Below are positions 25,086 to 34,477 of a stretch of DNA of 64,000 bases, piece by piece. Source of the DNA: Pseudanabaena frigida (GTDB lineage: Bacteria; Cyanobacteriota; Cyanobacteriia; Pseudanabaenales; Pseudanabaenaceae); assembly GCA_003242085.1 (NCBI GenBank), contig QBML01000003.1, positions 124,001 to 188,000 on the forward strand. The letters run 5' to 3'. The notes beneath the pieces were generated by a model. That model had not been told where the DNA came from. It was given only the letters and a program-made list of their open reading frames with translations, and did no database searches. A program made the position numbers and the translations under genes. Within the stretch, counting starts at the first letter, position 1. Each line of letters begins with the position of its first letter.

Positions 25086-28000
25086 ATGGCTGAAGACTTT
25101 AAGCCCATGAATAGATCTGCGGAAGCCGCGATTCGTGGTTATGTTTATCAAGTTGATGTAACCATTGAACGATGGCTCAAGCTAGATCCTAATGAGTACT
25201 TGGAGCTTGAGTGTGGTGAAGATATTGATCACATTTTTGAAAATGGAAGAACAACGGTGCAGGTCAAGGATGTTAAAAGCAATACGTTGACTCTTTTAAG
25301 TGGACTTGAATCGATCATTAATTTTGTTAAAAATTGTAAAGCTAATCCAAGTCAGAATTTATATTTCTTGTACATAACAACAGCATCTGTAGGGAAAGAA
25401 AGGAATTTACCGCCTATTTTTAGAGGACAACCATCAATTGAAATATGGGAGCAAATTCGTCAAGATTGTCTTGGTGATATTCCACAAAATGAGGCTTTGA
25501 TAGGTATACGCGATGTTTTATGTAACTCACAAAAATATGAAGAAAAAGCGAATCAGAATGTTTTGAGAGACTACATCTGCAATGCTAATAATGATGATTT
25601 GCTTAAAATTGTCCATCGATTTCAGTGGCTTTATGAGAATCTATCTTCTGACTCAATTGGCCATCAAATCATACAGATGTTAATGAAAAAATATGATCTT
25701 ATAGAAGAAGTTAAAGCCAAGGAATTATACAACCGCTTATTCATTTACGTTTTTAAAGCGCTGACACGATCAGGTGTGAAACGGCTAACTATCGACAACT
25801 TAACAGAGCAAATTGAATGTCCAAAACTGAGTTGTGAGGATGAAAGCCTCTTAGAGCTGGTAAATCAAGTAAATATTCGTGTTTCCAAGCTTGAGGAAGA
25901 TGTTTACGATCTTGGTGGGCGAGTATCTAATCTCGAAAAGGGTAATGGGAAATATGATGATAATCTGATAAGTCAACCAGAACGATTAGAAAAGCGAAAG
26001 CTTCTTTGTAGACAGCACTTTATCGAAAGTCTACGTGTATTTGTAGATGATGACACTGCTATTAAACTTGCTAATGATTCCTCGATTTGGACACCACTTT
26101 CTGAGTTAAATCTTCGCTATGGGGAAGTTAACTTTTTAGTTGGTGACATTGGTATAGGGAAGACAGCTATTGCACTACGCATCTATCAAGAAGCTCTTGA
26201 AAAATTTGAAATAGATAAAGATGCACCAATACCTGTTTTTCTTGAATCTGGAGCATGGTGTCAGGATAAATACATCAAAACATCTATAGAGAACGCTATC
26301 TATGGATGGGGAAATCCTGAAGAGAGAGGCGTTATAGCAATTCTTGATGGATTCGATCAGGTAGGAGTAGAGATTACTAGTGATATTCCGAGACAAGCTA
26401 ATCTTTTAGTTGTAGATTGGGATAAAACCACCATAATTATTACTAGTAGATCTATTCGCCTTCTAGACAATATTGAAAATAAAATCCATATTCCTCAACT
26501 TTCAGAAAAACAGTCGTATGAGTTAATAGCGAAAGCATCTGGTCTTGCAATGACAGCAATGATCTGTTCTGGATGGACATTAGCTATCCAAGAAGCTATT
26601 CGTTATCCTCTATTTGCTCTTATTATGGCTAGTTATTTAAAACAAGATTTAGTAAATTCTCCACAGTCAACTGGAGAATTACTTTCATGGCTTGTTGATG
26701 ACGCTCTAAGGCGTTCTAAGGTGGAGTATGTCAATTATGAAAGTCTATTACAACAATTAGCATTGCAATCTATAGAAAATGGAGGACAAGGGATTCGAGC
26801 TACAGATATTGCAAAAAGTAATCAGATAAAGCTACTTTTAGACTCTGGTTTGGTTGTTGCTCGTTCTAGAGATGTAATTTCATTTCCTTTGCAAATTCTT
26901 GATGAGTGGTTTGCTGCCAAAAGTCTAGAGGATAATCCCGAAAAGGTTAGAGAATTTGCAAATAATCCTCAACAGTTGGAAAAATGGCGATTTTCTCTAA
27001 CTATTGCTGTAGCAACTTTTAGATTTGATATAGTATCGAAAATGCTACAGCCAATTGTAGAAATATTTCCTGCTTTTGTTGTTGAGCTTGTAATTAGGGC
27101 ATCAACACGTTGGGGAAGAAAAGAAAGGCAACTTCCCACTTTTTATAAATGTGGGCAACAAATTCAAACTGCAATGCAATTATGGGCAAAGGGGCTAATG
27201 CATTTAGCAGAAATTGCTATTCCTATTCAGAATGACGGAAAAGTTTGTCCTATAGGAGTTAAAACTGATGGAATAAGACTTGAAACAGCTTGGTATGTGG
27301 GCACTGACTTGCTTGACGAAGATGTTGTTGAACTGCCAGAAGAATGGGATGATGATTTTTATAGTAAAAGATTGAATTGGCGTAATGGCACATCTTCTGA
27401 CCCTAGTGATGAGTCTGCATGGGCATGGAGATGGACAATAAACGTAATCTTTAGAAACCTATCAGATAGACTTAAATACCCAATTTTACCTGTTGACAGC
27501 CAACCACTTATCAAAGAGGCAGCTTGGCGTTGCGCTTTGGCAATTATTGAGTACCGACGAAGGAAAAGAATTACGAAGATTAAGCTTAATTGGTGGGGAA
27601 TTGAGCATTTCTCTATAGAAGAGATTATTGAAACAGTTTTTGAAATTGAACAAGCAGCTTTACAGAACATTGATATTACGCTGTCGGATATTTCAGACTT
27701 AGTAGATATAAACGTTCAAGCATATTTTCTTAAGCAACTGAAAATAGAAATATATTATTTGCTTGAGAAGAATGAGACAATAATGCACAGCATGTATCCA
27801 GTTCCAGATATAGATGGAGGTAAAAGGCTATGGCAACTTTACAGTAATGCTCAGTTAAGTTTACGAGTAAAAATGGTCTATAAAAATGCACTTGATGCTT
27901 ATCAAGAGATAACTCATACATGGTTCAATCAACTGATTCCTAATATGCAAGTTAGTGCCATGTTGCCCGCTCGTCTTGTCGGTATAATTATTATGCCTCT

Positions 28001-28331
28001 ACCTGATCGATCACTACTTGATATGCCATACCTAGATTGGTTTTTAGAACCATTATCAAAAAATTCAGAGAATGAAGTTGAGATTACATTTATTGAACGT
28101 GGTGCTGACAGAACAAATTACGATAACAGAAGAGAATTAGCCTCAAACAAGATTAAGTTATTGCGTTCTAAATATGCAGTCTGGATATCAAACTATTGGC
28201 ACAAAGATGCACTGGATGATGATTTCTTTTTACATAGCCCAGCTACGAAACTAGCATACTCATGGTTACAAAAAGATCTCGTAAAAATATTTGGATTTAA
28301 TACCTTCCCCCGTGAAACAAAGACAAGTTAG
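25086..28331 (+). CDS. Cap4/DUF4297-like nuclease fused to a STAND NTPase
   Basis: 1081 aa. Residues ~10-210 match the dsDNA-nuclease domain found in Cap4 and some Avs proteins: RGYVYQ, then an acidic pair near ECGEDID (42-48) and QVK (59-61) as a PD-(D/E)XK site. A coiled coil (~263-290) follows. The NTPase has Walker A GDIGIGKT at 353-360 and Walker B VIAILDGFD at 416-424. The rest (~500-1081) is a helical sensor of unknown type. In related proteins the C-terminus senses a phage product and oligomerisation unleashes the nuclease. The whole gene lacks GCGATCGC sites and is AT-rich, which suggests transfer. No partner gene is needed or seen. Confidence 0.85.
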   Translation: MAEDFKPMNRSAEAAIRGYVYQVDVTIERWLKLDPNEYLELECGEDIDHIFENGRTTVQVKDVKSNTLTLLSGLESIINFVKNCKANPSQNLYFLYITTASVGKERNLPPIFRGQPSIEIWEQIRQDCLGDIPQNEALIGIRDVLCNSQKYEEKANQNVLRDYICNANNDDLLKIVHRFQWLYENLSSDSIGHQIIQMLMKKYDLIEEVKAKELYNRLFIYVFKALTRSGVKRLTIDNLTEQIECPKLSCEDESLLELVNQVNIRVSKLEEDVYDLGGRVSNLEKGNGKYDDNLISQPERLEKRKLLCRQHFIESLRVFVDDDTAIKLANDSSIWTPLSELNLRYGEVNFLVGDIGIGKTAIALRIYQEALEKFEIDKDAPIPVFLESGAWCQDKYIKTSIENAIYGWGNPEERGVIAILDGFDQVGVEITSDIPRQANLLVVDWDKTTIIITSRSIRLLDNIENKIHIPQLSEKQSYELIAKASGLAMTAMICSGWTLAIQEAIRYPLFALIMASYLKQDLVNSPQSTGELLSWLVDDALRRSKVEYVNYESLLQQLALQSIENGGQGIRATDIAKSNQIKLLLDSGLVVARSRDVISFPLQILDEWFAAKSLEDNPEKVREFANNPQQLEKWRFSLTIAVATFRFDIVSKMLQPIVEIFPAFVVELVIRASTRWGRKERQLPTFYKCGQQIQTAMQLWAKGLMHLAEIAIPIQNDGKVCPIGVKTDGIRLETAWYVGTDLLDEDVVELPEEWDDDFYSKRLNWRNGTSSDPSDESAWAWRWTINVIFRNLSDRLKYPILPVDSQPLIKEAAWRCALAIIEYRRRKRITKIKLNWWGIEHFSIEEIIETVFEIEQAALQNIDITLSDISDLVDINVQAYFLKQLKIEIYYLLEKNETIMHSMYPVPDIDGGKRLWQLYSNAQLSLRVKMVYKNALDAYQEITHTWFNQLIPNMQVSAMLPARLVGIIIMPLPDRSLLDMPYLDWFLEPLSKNSENEVEITFIERGADRTNYDNRRELASNKIKLLRSKYAVWISNYWHKDALDDDFFLHSPATKLAYSWLQKDLVKIFGFNTFPRETKTS

Positions 28332-28452
28332 CAAATAGATAAAACGTGCTTAGTATTTAGGGAATCATAATTTATGTTACGCGGGTAAGCATGACAGTGT
28401 AAATGCTACTTTCCCAATGTGTGTGATATTGGCTTTCTCTCCATCCTCGCTA

Positions 28453-28485
28453 AAAAAAGCAGTCCGTCAAACAGGCTGCTTTTTT
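28453..28485 (+). terminator. Intrinsic terminator after the nuclease-STAND gene
   Basis: AAAAAAGCAG (28453-28462) pairs with CTGCTTTTTT (28476-28485), and the T-run is part of the stem. The gap 28332-28653 holds no gene. Confidence 0.8.
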
Positions 28486-28518
28486 GTTGATTGCTTACTC
28501 ACGCGAACAAGCGATCGC
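28459..28518. repeat. 60-bp segment duplicated at 30132-30191
   Basis: 54 of 60 bases match 30132-30191, including TTTTTTGTTGATTG, TTACTCACGCGAACA and GCGATCGC. Both copies lie about 120-140 bases before a Uma2 gene, so the upstream flank of the locus was duplicated. Confidence 0.85.
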
Positions 28519-28653
28519 TAATAAATTGAACGCCTAAAATCGCAATAAATTCACATTGTTACCCAAAAACCACCCCACTCAAGAGAATGGGATATTATAT
28601 GAGTAGCAATTGGGAATTTAGATCTTACTTTTTATCTTGAGAGGCAAGAGGTT

Positions 28654-29313
28654 ATGGTTGCAATAGTTGAGACAGAAAAAGTTTCAAGTCAAAGCTTTAT
28701 TCTGAAAGAATGGATATCAGCAACTTGGGAAGATTTCTTGCAGATATCTCAGGCAGCAAGCAATGACAAGGCAAAATTTTACTATTTTCAAGGGAGTTAC
28801 TACAGCGAAATGGGTGTTGGTGCAGATCATGCCTTTGTAAATACAGTAGTGATCATCCTGATTTCACTTTATTGTATGAAGAGAAATATCTTAGCTAAAG
28901 GCTATACGAACTGTAGTTATCGCAAAGTGGGAATACGAGAATGTCAGCCTGACATTTCTTATTATGTAGGCGATCGCACTCAGAATGCACCTCAAAGTAG
29001 CGCGATCGTCGATCTTGATGAGAGTTTGCCCCCTGATATCGTGATTGAGATTGCCGATACCTCATTAGGCTATGACCTCGGCGCAAAGCGCTTGCTATAC
29101 GAAGAAGTGCGTGTCGGTGAATATTGGGTAATCGATGTCCAGAACATGAAAATCACTGCGTTCCGTATTTTGCAGGGTTTAGGGAGCGAAAGGATTACAG
29201 AATCCTCAGTATTAGGAGGATTGCGATTGAGTTTATTAGAAGAAGCTTTACAACGTAGCCGTGAAATAGATAATTCCCAAATTGGTTCTTGGTTTATGGA
29301 ACAGTTAGGTTAG
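28654..29313 (+). CDS. Uma2-family (DUF820) endonuclease-fold protein, copy A
   Basis: 219 aa. The family has a PD-(D/E)XK restriction-endonuclease-like fold. It is very numerous in cyanobacteria and its function is unproven. Visible features are LPPDIVIEIADTS (acidic residues of the core) and the later strand VGEYWVID. AAGAGG is the ribosome site before the ATG. A decayed copy of its 3' end lies at 30930-31025. It is the first of four Uma2 genes within 4 kb. Confidence 0.85.
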   Translation: MVAIVETEKVSSQSFILKEWISATWEDFLQISQAASNDKAKFYYFQGSYYSEMGVGADHAFVNTVVIILISLYCMKRNILAKGYTNCSYRKVGIRECQPDISYYVGDRTQNAPQSSAIVDLDESLPPDIVIEIADTSLGYDLGAKRLLYEEVRVGEYWVIDVQNMKITAFRILQGLGSERITESSVLGGLRLSLLEEALQRSREIDNSQIGSWFMEQLG

Positions 29314-29353
29314 AGAGATAAATTTTCCTGATTGCTCCTAAAATTGTTAGCCA

Positions 29354-30001
29354 TTAAGGCAATTCACCAAATCGATCGCGATATTGCTGTAATAAAACTT
29401 GGGCTTCAGCAAGTTGTTGAGTAGTTTGCTCTAGTAGTTGATTAACCTCAATGTATGAGTAAAACTTTGTGCCGTCGGGTTTGTAGAGTTGGATACGACC
29501 TGTGGATGTATCAAAGCGCACTTCGAGGCGAGGACTCGTCCAGTTATCGGATTGGGCGATCGGTTCTAGTCCTTCGCTAGTGCGAATCCAGATGTCGAGA
29601 AGATTGGTTTCGGGGTCGTAAAGATAATATTCCTCGACTTTGTGGCGATCGAAGAAGAGAAGCTTTTTACTCATTTCAATGCGATCGTTACTGGGAGAGA
29701 GAATCTCGAAGACAACTTGGGGGGCGATGTTCTCTTCTTCCCATTGTTTGTAAGAGCCGCGATCGCCTTTGGGACGACCGAAAACCACCATAACATCAGG
29801 GGCAGTGACAATTTTGGACTGTCCTTGAACGGGATACCAGAAAAGGTCGCCTGCAATGAAGACGTTAGGTTCGTTGATATAGAGTAGATCTAAGCCTTTT
29901 TTGATTTCAACGATGAGTTCAAACTGTTTGGTATTGTCTGCCATTGGCTTACCATCGCTGTCAGGGTAGATGATTTCAGGTTTGCTGATTTGACTGACCA
30001 T
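29354..30001 (-). CDS. Uma2-family (DUF820) endonuclease-fold protein, minus strand
   Basis: 215 aa. Core residues of the nuclease fold are seen in TAPDVMVVFG, QVVFEILSPSNDR and the strand VEEYYLYDPETN. After the core, residues ~165-210 form a helical tail (VNQLLEQTTQQLAEAQVLLQQY) likely to be a coiled coil, as in many longer Uma2 members. It is convergent with copy A and divergent from copy B. Function is unproven, as for the family. Confidence 0.85.
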   Translation of the reverse strand: MVSQISKPEIIYPDSDGKPMADNTKQFELIVEIKKGLDLLYINEPNVFIAGDLFWYPVQGQSKIVTAPDVMVVFGRPKGDRGSYKQWEEENIAPQVVFEILSPSNDRIEMSKKLLFFDRHKVEEYYLYDPETNLLDIWIRTSEGLEPIAQSDNWTSPRLEVRFDTSTGRIQLYKPDGTKFYSYIEVNQLLEQTTQQLAEAQVLLQQYRDRFGELP

Positions 30002-30131
30002 GATGGTTGTCTCCTGAACTGGTGTTTGGATTGTTTTGATTATAGTGGAGATTTTTCGATGTGTTTACGGAATTTGATAGTGATGATCGGTATCCCTTAC
30101 TCGCTAGAGGATGCTTACGTCTCATAAAAGA

Positions 30132-30191
30132 GCTGTGCATCAAACAGGCTGATTTTTTGTTGATTGATTACTCACGCGAACAGGCGATCGC
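30132..30191. repeat. Second copy of the duplicated 60-bp segment
   Basis: 54 of 60 bases match 28459-28518. The terminator stem of the first copy is degraded here. It lies in the 310-base gap 30002-30311, which has no gene. Confidence 0.85.
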
Positions 30192-30311
30192 CTAAAAACC
30201 GTAAGACAAACCATCTGATAAAATATAGCTGAGGCTCAGTTGTCATAATTGCGAGAATATCCTCAATAAATTAGGAACGCATCAACTTTTTTGCAAAAAA
30301 GGAGTACTAAA

Positions 30312-30893
30312 ATGACTACAGTGATTCAATCGCCAGTGATAGAGAAAGACACATTGCAGCGAATGACATTGGCGGAATTTTTGGCAAGCCCTGAGTCGGA
30401 TCGGAATTATGAATTTATCGATGGTCAAGCCATAAGAAAAATGTCGCCCAAAAGATTTCATGCTTCTTTACAAGCAGAATTATTGATTTTTTTGCGGACT
30501 CTGTTTGAAGGCAAAGGCTTTGTCTATCCAGAATGGGGAATTGTGTTAAAACGCAATGAACAAGATTGGTGTCCCGTGCCTGATTTGACCTATATTTCGA
30601 TAGAACGATTGCCTAATGATGTCGGTAATGAAATGTGTCCAGTACCGCCAGAGTTAGTAATTGAGATTATGTCAGAGGGACAGACTTTTAAGGAGTTTGT
30701 AGCGAAGGCTGGTGATTACTTGAAAGCTGGGATATTACGAGTATGGGTTATCGATCTGATGAGCAGAACTTTCACGGTGTTCTATCCCGATCGCTCACCC
30801 GAAACTTATCAAGGCGATCGCCAATTAACCGATGAGTTGTTCCCAGACTTAGCAGTGACAGCAGAGCAGTTTTTTGTAAAGGCAAGAATTTGA
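30312..30893 (+). CDS. Uma2-family (DUF820) endonuclease-fold protein, copy B
   Basis: 193 aa from the ATG at 30312, chosen because GGAG lies seven bases upstream; the open frame begins slightly earlier. Core features are the start TLAEFLASPESDRNYEFIDGQ, the strand PVPDLTYIS, the acidic PPELVIEIMSEG, and ILRVWVIDLM. It sits between a duplicated upstream segment (30132-30191) and a remnant of copy A (30930-31025). It therefore occupies the place of a second copy A. Confidence 0.87.
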   Translation: MTTVIQSPVIEKDTLQRMTLAEFLASPESDRNYEFIDGQAIRKMSPKRFHASLQAELLIFLRTLFEGKGFVYPEWGIVLKRNEQDWCPVPDLTYISIERLPNDVGNEMCPVPPELVIEIMSEGQTFKEFVAKAGDYLKAGILRVWVIDLMSRTFTVFYPDRSPETYQGDRQLTDELFPDLAVTAEQFFVKARI

Positions 30894-30929
30894 GAATTAG
30901 AGACAAGTAATTATGCTTGCAATAGCATT

Positions 30930-31025
30930 TAGGAGGATTACATTTACTTAGAAGAATCCTTGCAACTTAGCCATGAAATAGACAATTCCCAAATTAGTTC
31001 TTGGTTTATGGAACAGTTAGGTTAA
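30930..31025 (+). pseudogene. Remnant of the 3' end of Uma2 copy A
   Basis: About 96 bases match the last ~100 bases of copy A (29214-29313), including TCTTGGTTTATGGAACAGTT, with a 5-base deletion that shifts the frame. The match continues about 20 bases past the stop (TTTTCCTGATTG). No 5' part remains. Confidence 0.85.
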
Positions 31026-31136
31026 AGTGATGTTTTTTCCTGATTGTTTTTAATTTGTTTCTCATACTTGCTAGGGGAGTTGATCGATTGTAAACTCAGT
31101 ATGTCTTCTTTAGCAGTTTGAACATTTCATTCTTAA

Positions 31137-31688
31137 TTGCTAGAGAACGAGTCAATTGGAAATAAACCCTGCCCAATAACCCTATCAAACTATTTTATGT
31201 ACCCTAAAAACAGATATATTGAAACTAGAATTGTCGAATTTAGTTTCAATATTTTCCTAGTTTTAGTTTTAGTTACTATTCTTAGTGTCTTTACTAGTAG
31301 TGGCTGGATGACAGTTTTGTTTTTAATTTATTTTGTGCCATTATTTGTTTTTGTCAGTTTTATATCAATATTGATCGCCTTTGGTATAAAATATTCTGCT
31401 CACAAATCGCTGGTTTGGGTAGATAAATATCTTGCATATCCCATGCTTTTTATTCAAGTATTTGTAACTATCTTCAATATTGGCGATTGTGGTGGTAGCT
31501 CAACTAAAGTCGGCAATTTTATCCAAAGAATTATTCATGGATTTATATTGAGACAAGTTGAATGCTCAGAGAGCGTATATCCTTGGATTCGCCAAGAAAT
31601 TATTATGGGGCTTTACGTACTAAATCTATTTATTTTAGCCATTTTTATAATAAAAACCCTAGCTTCATCTCATTCAAAATCAGCTTAA
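31137..31688 (+). CDS. Membrane protein, unknown function
   Basis: Up to 183 aa from a TTG at 31137, or 163 aa from the ATG at 31197; neither has a clear ribosome site. No family recognised. Four hydrophobic segments are seen: two adjacent ones around residues 34-84, one near 100-113 and one near 155-172. A cysteine and glycine patch (NIGDCGGSS) lies between the third and fourth. The gene is AT-rich without HIP1 sites, within the Uma2 cluster, so it may be part of the accessory material there. Confidence 0.6.
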   Translation: MLENESIGNKPCPITLSNYFMYPKNRYIETRIVEFSFNIFLVLVLVTILSVFTSSGWMTVLFLIYFVPLFVFVSFISILIAFGIKYSAHKSLVWVDKYLAYPMLFIQVFVTIFNIGDCGGSSTKVGNFIQRIIHGFILRQVECSESVYPWIRQEIIMGLYVLNLFILAIFIIKTLASSHSKSA

Positions 31689-31852
31689 ACCTTGATAATT
31701 CCTTTTTAGAAATTTCTGACTTATCGGTATCGCAATTGTCAGGAATTTCTAAATAAAGAGGATGTCTTTTTCGTCGTTTTTGTTCTGATAAAATATAACT
31801 GATGATAGCTACAGGCAAACTTAAAAAACTATGCATCAGGAGAATATCAAGC

Positions 31853-32500
31853 GTGACAGTCACTATTCCCATCAAATCGATTGATCTACGATATGGTAGT
31901 GCGATCTCCATTCATTCTCTGAGTTGGCGTGATTGTGAAGACATCCTTAATGAGCTAGGTGAAGATCGCCATACTCGCATTGCATACTATCAAGGCACTC
32001 TAGAAATTATGTCCCCATTATCCAGACATGAGCGCCCCCATCGTCTCGCGGGTTATATTGTGACGGCAATTTTAGACGCGCAAGGGAGAGATTGGGAAGA
32101 TTTTGGCTCAACTACCTTTTATCGAAAAGGAATGGCTGGTGTGGAACCTGATACTTGTCTCTATGTGACTAATTCAGCTTTAGTCCGTGATTGTCAGGAA
32201 CGTATTGATGTGGATATCTATCCGCCACCTGATTTAGCGATCGAGTCAGATGTAACTTCTAAAACCTTGTTATCTGCTTACGAAGCGATCGCAGTGCCTG
32301 AAGTTTGGATTTATCGTGATGATAGCTTGAAGATATTTTTACTCACTAATGGACATTATCTGGAGTCAGAGAGTAGTTTGCTTTTTCCAGATATGGCAAT
32401 CAAGAATCTGATTCCACAGCTTGTAAATCAAGCGATCGCGATCGGAACAAGCACTATGTTAAGAGAGTTTCGCAAATCTTTAAGCAATACTTATAAATAA
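31853..32500 (+). CDS. Uma2-family (DUF820) endonuclease-fold protein, fourth copy
   Basis: 215 aa from the GTG at 31853, which has AGGAG ten bases before it; upstream codons to 31802 are probably not translated. Features are SWRDCEDILNELGEDRHTRIAYYQGTLEIM at the N-terminus (spread over residues ~23-53), VEPDTCLYV, and PPDLAIESDVTS, where the usual Glu is followed by Ser-Asp. Then comes VPEVWIYRDD. It is more distant from copies A and B than they look at the flanks. Function is unproven. Confidence 0.85.
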   Translation: MTVTIPIKSIDLRYGSAISIHSLSWRDCEDILNELGEDRHTRIAYYQGTLEIMSPLSRHERPHRLAGYIVTAILDAQGRDWEDFGSTTFYRKGMAGVEPDTCLYVTNSALVRDCQERIDVDIYPPPDLAIESDVTSKTLLSAYEAIAVPEVWIYRDDSLKIFLLTNGHYLESESSLLFPDMAIKNLIPQLVNQAIAIGTSTMLREFRKSLSNTYK

Positions 32501-32560
32501 AATCTCACTTACCATGAAGATCGAAGTCGAGAAATTATCGAGCAAAATAAAAACATAAAT

Positions 32561-32935
32561 ATGGAAAAAATAATTCAAGATCTGGAAGAGCGAATACGCA
32601 AAGCGCAACTCTCTAATGATGTAAATACACTGGATGAATTAATTTCTAATCAGTTGCAGTTCGTTTTTCTAGATGGATCTGTAGCGTCAAAATCTGACGA
32701 CTTAGAAGCGCATAGAAATAAATTAGTCACCTTCCACAGCATCACTTTCACAGACCAAATCATTCAAACTTTTGAAAATTTAGCTACTGCAACTGTTAGG
32801 GCAGAAATCAGTGGCACTATGAATGGTCAAGACTTTCATGGCTATTACCGATATGGAAGAACTTGGGCGATGCTAAATGGTCAATGGCAACTCATCGCAG
32901 GCAACGTAGTTCAACTGCCTGAGTCTCATAAGTAG
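32561..32935 (+). CDS. NTF2-like (DUF4440) protein
   Basis: 124 aa. Small alpha+beta cone fold of the nuclear-transport-factor-2 superfamily, as seen in ketosteroid-isomerase-like and DUF4440 proteins. The N-terminal helix pair LEERIRKAQLSNDVNTLDELIS is followed by the strand FVFLDGSVASK and the C-terminal YRYGRTWAMLNGQWQLIAGN. Such proteins bind small molecules, and the ligand here is unknown. It follows the fourth Uma2 gene on the same strand at 60 bases. Confidence 0.8.
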   Translation: MEKIIQDLEERIRKAQLSNDVNTLDELISNQLQFVFLDGSVASKSDDLEAHRNKLVTFHSITFTDQIIQTFENLATATVRAEISGTMNGQDFHGYYRYGRTWAMLNGQWQLIAGNVVQLPESHK

Positions 32936-32951
32936 CTGGGCATAGTTAAAT

Positions 32952-33437
32952 ATGAACAATACAGCCAAAGTTTACACTTTATATTTTGCAATTGACGATC
33001 TTACAAATTCAATTTGTAGAATCATCAATAATCGAGAAAACTCCAAAACAGTTAATAGCGATGAGTTTTTTAATGGATTCTGGACTAAGGCAAAAAATAA
33101 ATACTCTAATCTAAACTACGACCTGGTATGTGAAATTGGATTAGCTAATTCTAAGGCAGAAGAAGAGTTCGCTAGAATTGCCTCAGCAATAAAAAATGCT
33201 TTAGGAGAATTGGAAAACGATCGTTATTGCTACTTGATTTATTGCCTGTGGTTTGCCTTCAATACTGCCATAGTTGAGTATTCTTTGACTGACCCATCTG
33301 TAAATCAACATAACCTATACTATGAGATTGAAGACAAGTTGAAATTGGGTTCGCAGAAATATCTATCCTTATCTCAATCTATTGAAGAATGGCAGAATAT
33401 TGATTTGATCGTTAAGTCGAAATTAGGGGATTTTTAA
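32952..33437 (+). CDS. Hypothetical protein
   Basis: 161 aa, no family recognised. It appears soluble and mostly helical (for example [20 protein letters not shown]), with no signal peptide. It starts 16 bases after the NTF2-like gene, so the two are probably co-transcribed. No HIP1 site occurs in it, and its AT content is higher than that of housekeeping genes here. Confidence 0.65.
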   Translation: MNNTAKVYTLYFAIDDLTNSICRIINNRENSKTVNSDEFFNGFWTKAKNKYSNLNYDLVCEIGLANSKAEEEFARIASAIKNALGELENDRYCYLIYCLWFAFNTAIVEYSLTDPSVNQHNLYYEIEDKLKLGSQKYLSLSQSIEEWQNIDLIVKSKLGDF

Positions 33438-33472
33438 AGGCGATGTCGGTGGAATCTCTACTTTCTCATATC

Positions 33473-33511
33473 TCATTTAGGATGGCTATATATCATTTAG
33501 GAATGCTTTAG
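33473..33511. repeat. CATTTAGGAT-GCTATAT repeat motif
   Basis: CATTTAGGATGGCTATATA is followed by CATTTAGGAATGCTT. The same motif, CATTTAGGATTGCTATATA, lies at 46145-46163. This looks like a worn dispersed element, possibly the edge of an old insertion sequence. Confidence 0.45.
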
Positions 33512-33534
33512 ACATTAAAAGTTGAAGGTGTTAG

Positions 33535-33581
33535 TCTAAAATTGGTAATGTTTGGCGCAGCCAAACATTACCAATTTTAGA
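33535..33581. repeat. 22-bp-arm hairpin upstream of the SDR gene
   Basis: Perfect arms 33535-33556 and 33560-33581 around GCA, with core GTTTGGC/GCCAAAC. It lies just before the short-chain dehydrogenase gene. Confidence 0.8.
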
Positions 33582-33599
33582 TTACGAAGGAAGTAAATA

Positions 33600-34400
33600 A
33601 TGATCGCCGATACTAGCATCTCCCAATTACTTCAGCAAATTTCTCCAGACAGATTAGCTCAACTTTCAGGTAAATCTATTTGGGTAGTTGGTGGTGGTTC
33701 TGGCTATGGCAAAGCAGCTTCTTTAGTGCTTCTAGCTGCTGGTTGTGATGTATTTATATCTGGTCGTAACTATGAGAAACTGCAAAAAACTCAGAAAATG
33801 GCAGCACTAATGAAGTTGGACGTGACTAATATGCATCTCATCCCCACAGATATTAATAATTCGAAGAGGATAGAGAAGACAGTAAAGGCGATCGCATCTT
33901 ATAGTGATTCCTTAGATGGATTGGTACTAACTGCCGCAGTTCCTCAAAATAATTCTACTAATACTCCATTGCTAGATTACTCTTTTGAGCAATGGCAGAC
34001 AATGCTGAATACTAATCTTTCCTCAGCATTTCTACTGGTTCAGAGCGCGTTGCCGTTGCTGGTTGCGACTGAAAGTTCCCGAATTGTTTGTTTTACTTCT
34101 AGAGCGGGTTGGGCAGACACCCTAGGCTTTGGCTCCTATAATATTTCCAAATGCGCTTTGAATTCTTATATTGCTTCAATGGCTCAAGAACTGACTTATA
34201 AATATCCTGATAAAGATATTCAGATTAATGGGATTGAGCCAGGAGAAGCATTTACCGAAATGAATCAAGGTTCGCCCACATCACCCTTAGCAATCAGTAA
34301 AGTGTTGTTGCATCTGCTGACTATGCCAAAAAATCAACCATCGGGCAGGTTTTTTGACAGAGAGTTGAACTTGATAAATTTCAACTCTGTAGGCAGTTAA
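33600..34400 (+). CDS. Short-chain dehydrogenase/reductase
   Basis: 266 aa. NAD(P)-binding Rossmann fold with GGGSGYG at 31-37 and the catalytic pair Tyr180 and Lys184 (YNISK), with the serine segment FTSRAG before it. SGRN after the second strand suggests NADP preference. The substrate is not recognisable. A GAAGGA ribosome site lies before the ATG. Two long hairpins follow the stop. Confidence 0.92.
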   Translation: MIADTSISQLLQQISPDRLAQLSGKSIWVVGGGSGYGKAASLVLLAAGCDVFISGRNYEKLQKTQKMAALMKLDVTNMHLIPTDINNSKRIEKTVKAIASYSDSLDGLVLTAAVPQNNSTNTPLLDYSFEQWQTMLNTNLSSAFLLVQSALPLLVATESSRIVCFTSRAGWADTLGFGSYNISKCALNSYIASMAQELTYKYPDKDIQINGIEPGEAFTEMNQGSPTSPLAISKVLLHLLTMPKNQPSGRFFDRELNLINFNSVGS

Positions 34401-34416
34401 TCAAGCTATAGCAATG

Positions 34417-34455
34417 AATAAATAAAGGCGGCGCGGAGCGCCGCCTTTATTTATT
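34417..34455. terminator. GC-core hairpin after the SDR gene
   Basis: 18-bp perfect arms (34417-34434 and 34438-34455) around GGA, with core GGCGGCGC/GCGCCGCC flanked by AATAAATAAA. It lies 17 bases after the stop. Confidence 0.85.
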
Positions 34456-34477
34456 TGGGCTTCAAAACTTGCATTAA

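Noticed and set aside
24888-28331. Insertion-sequence ends around the nuclease-STAND gene
   Set aside because: I looked for inverted repeats and target duplications on both sides and saw none, so transfer is argued only from composition.
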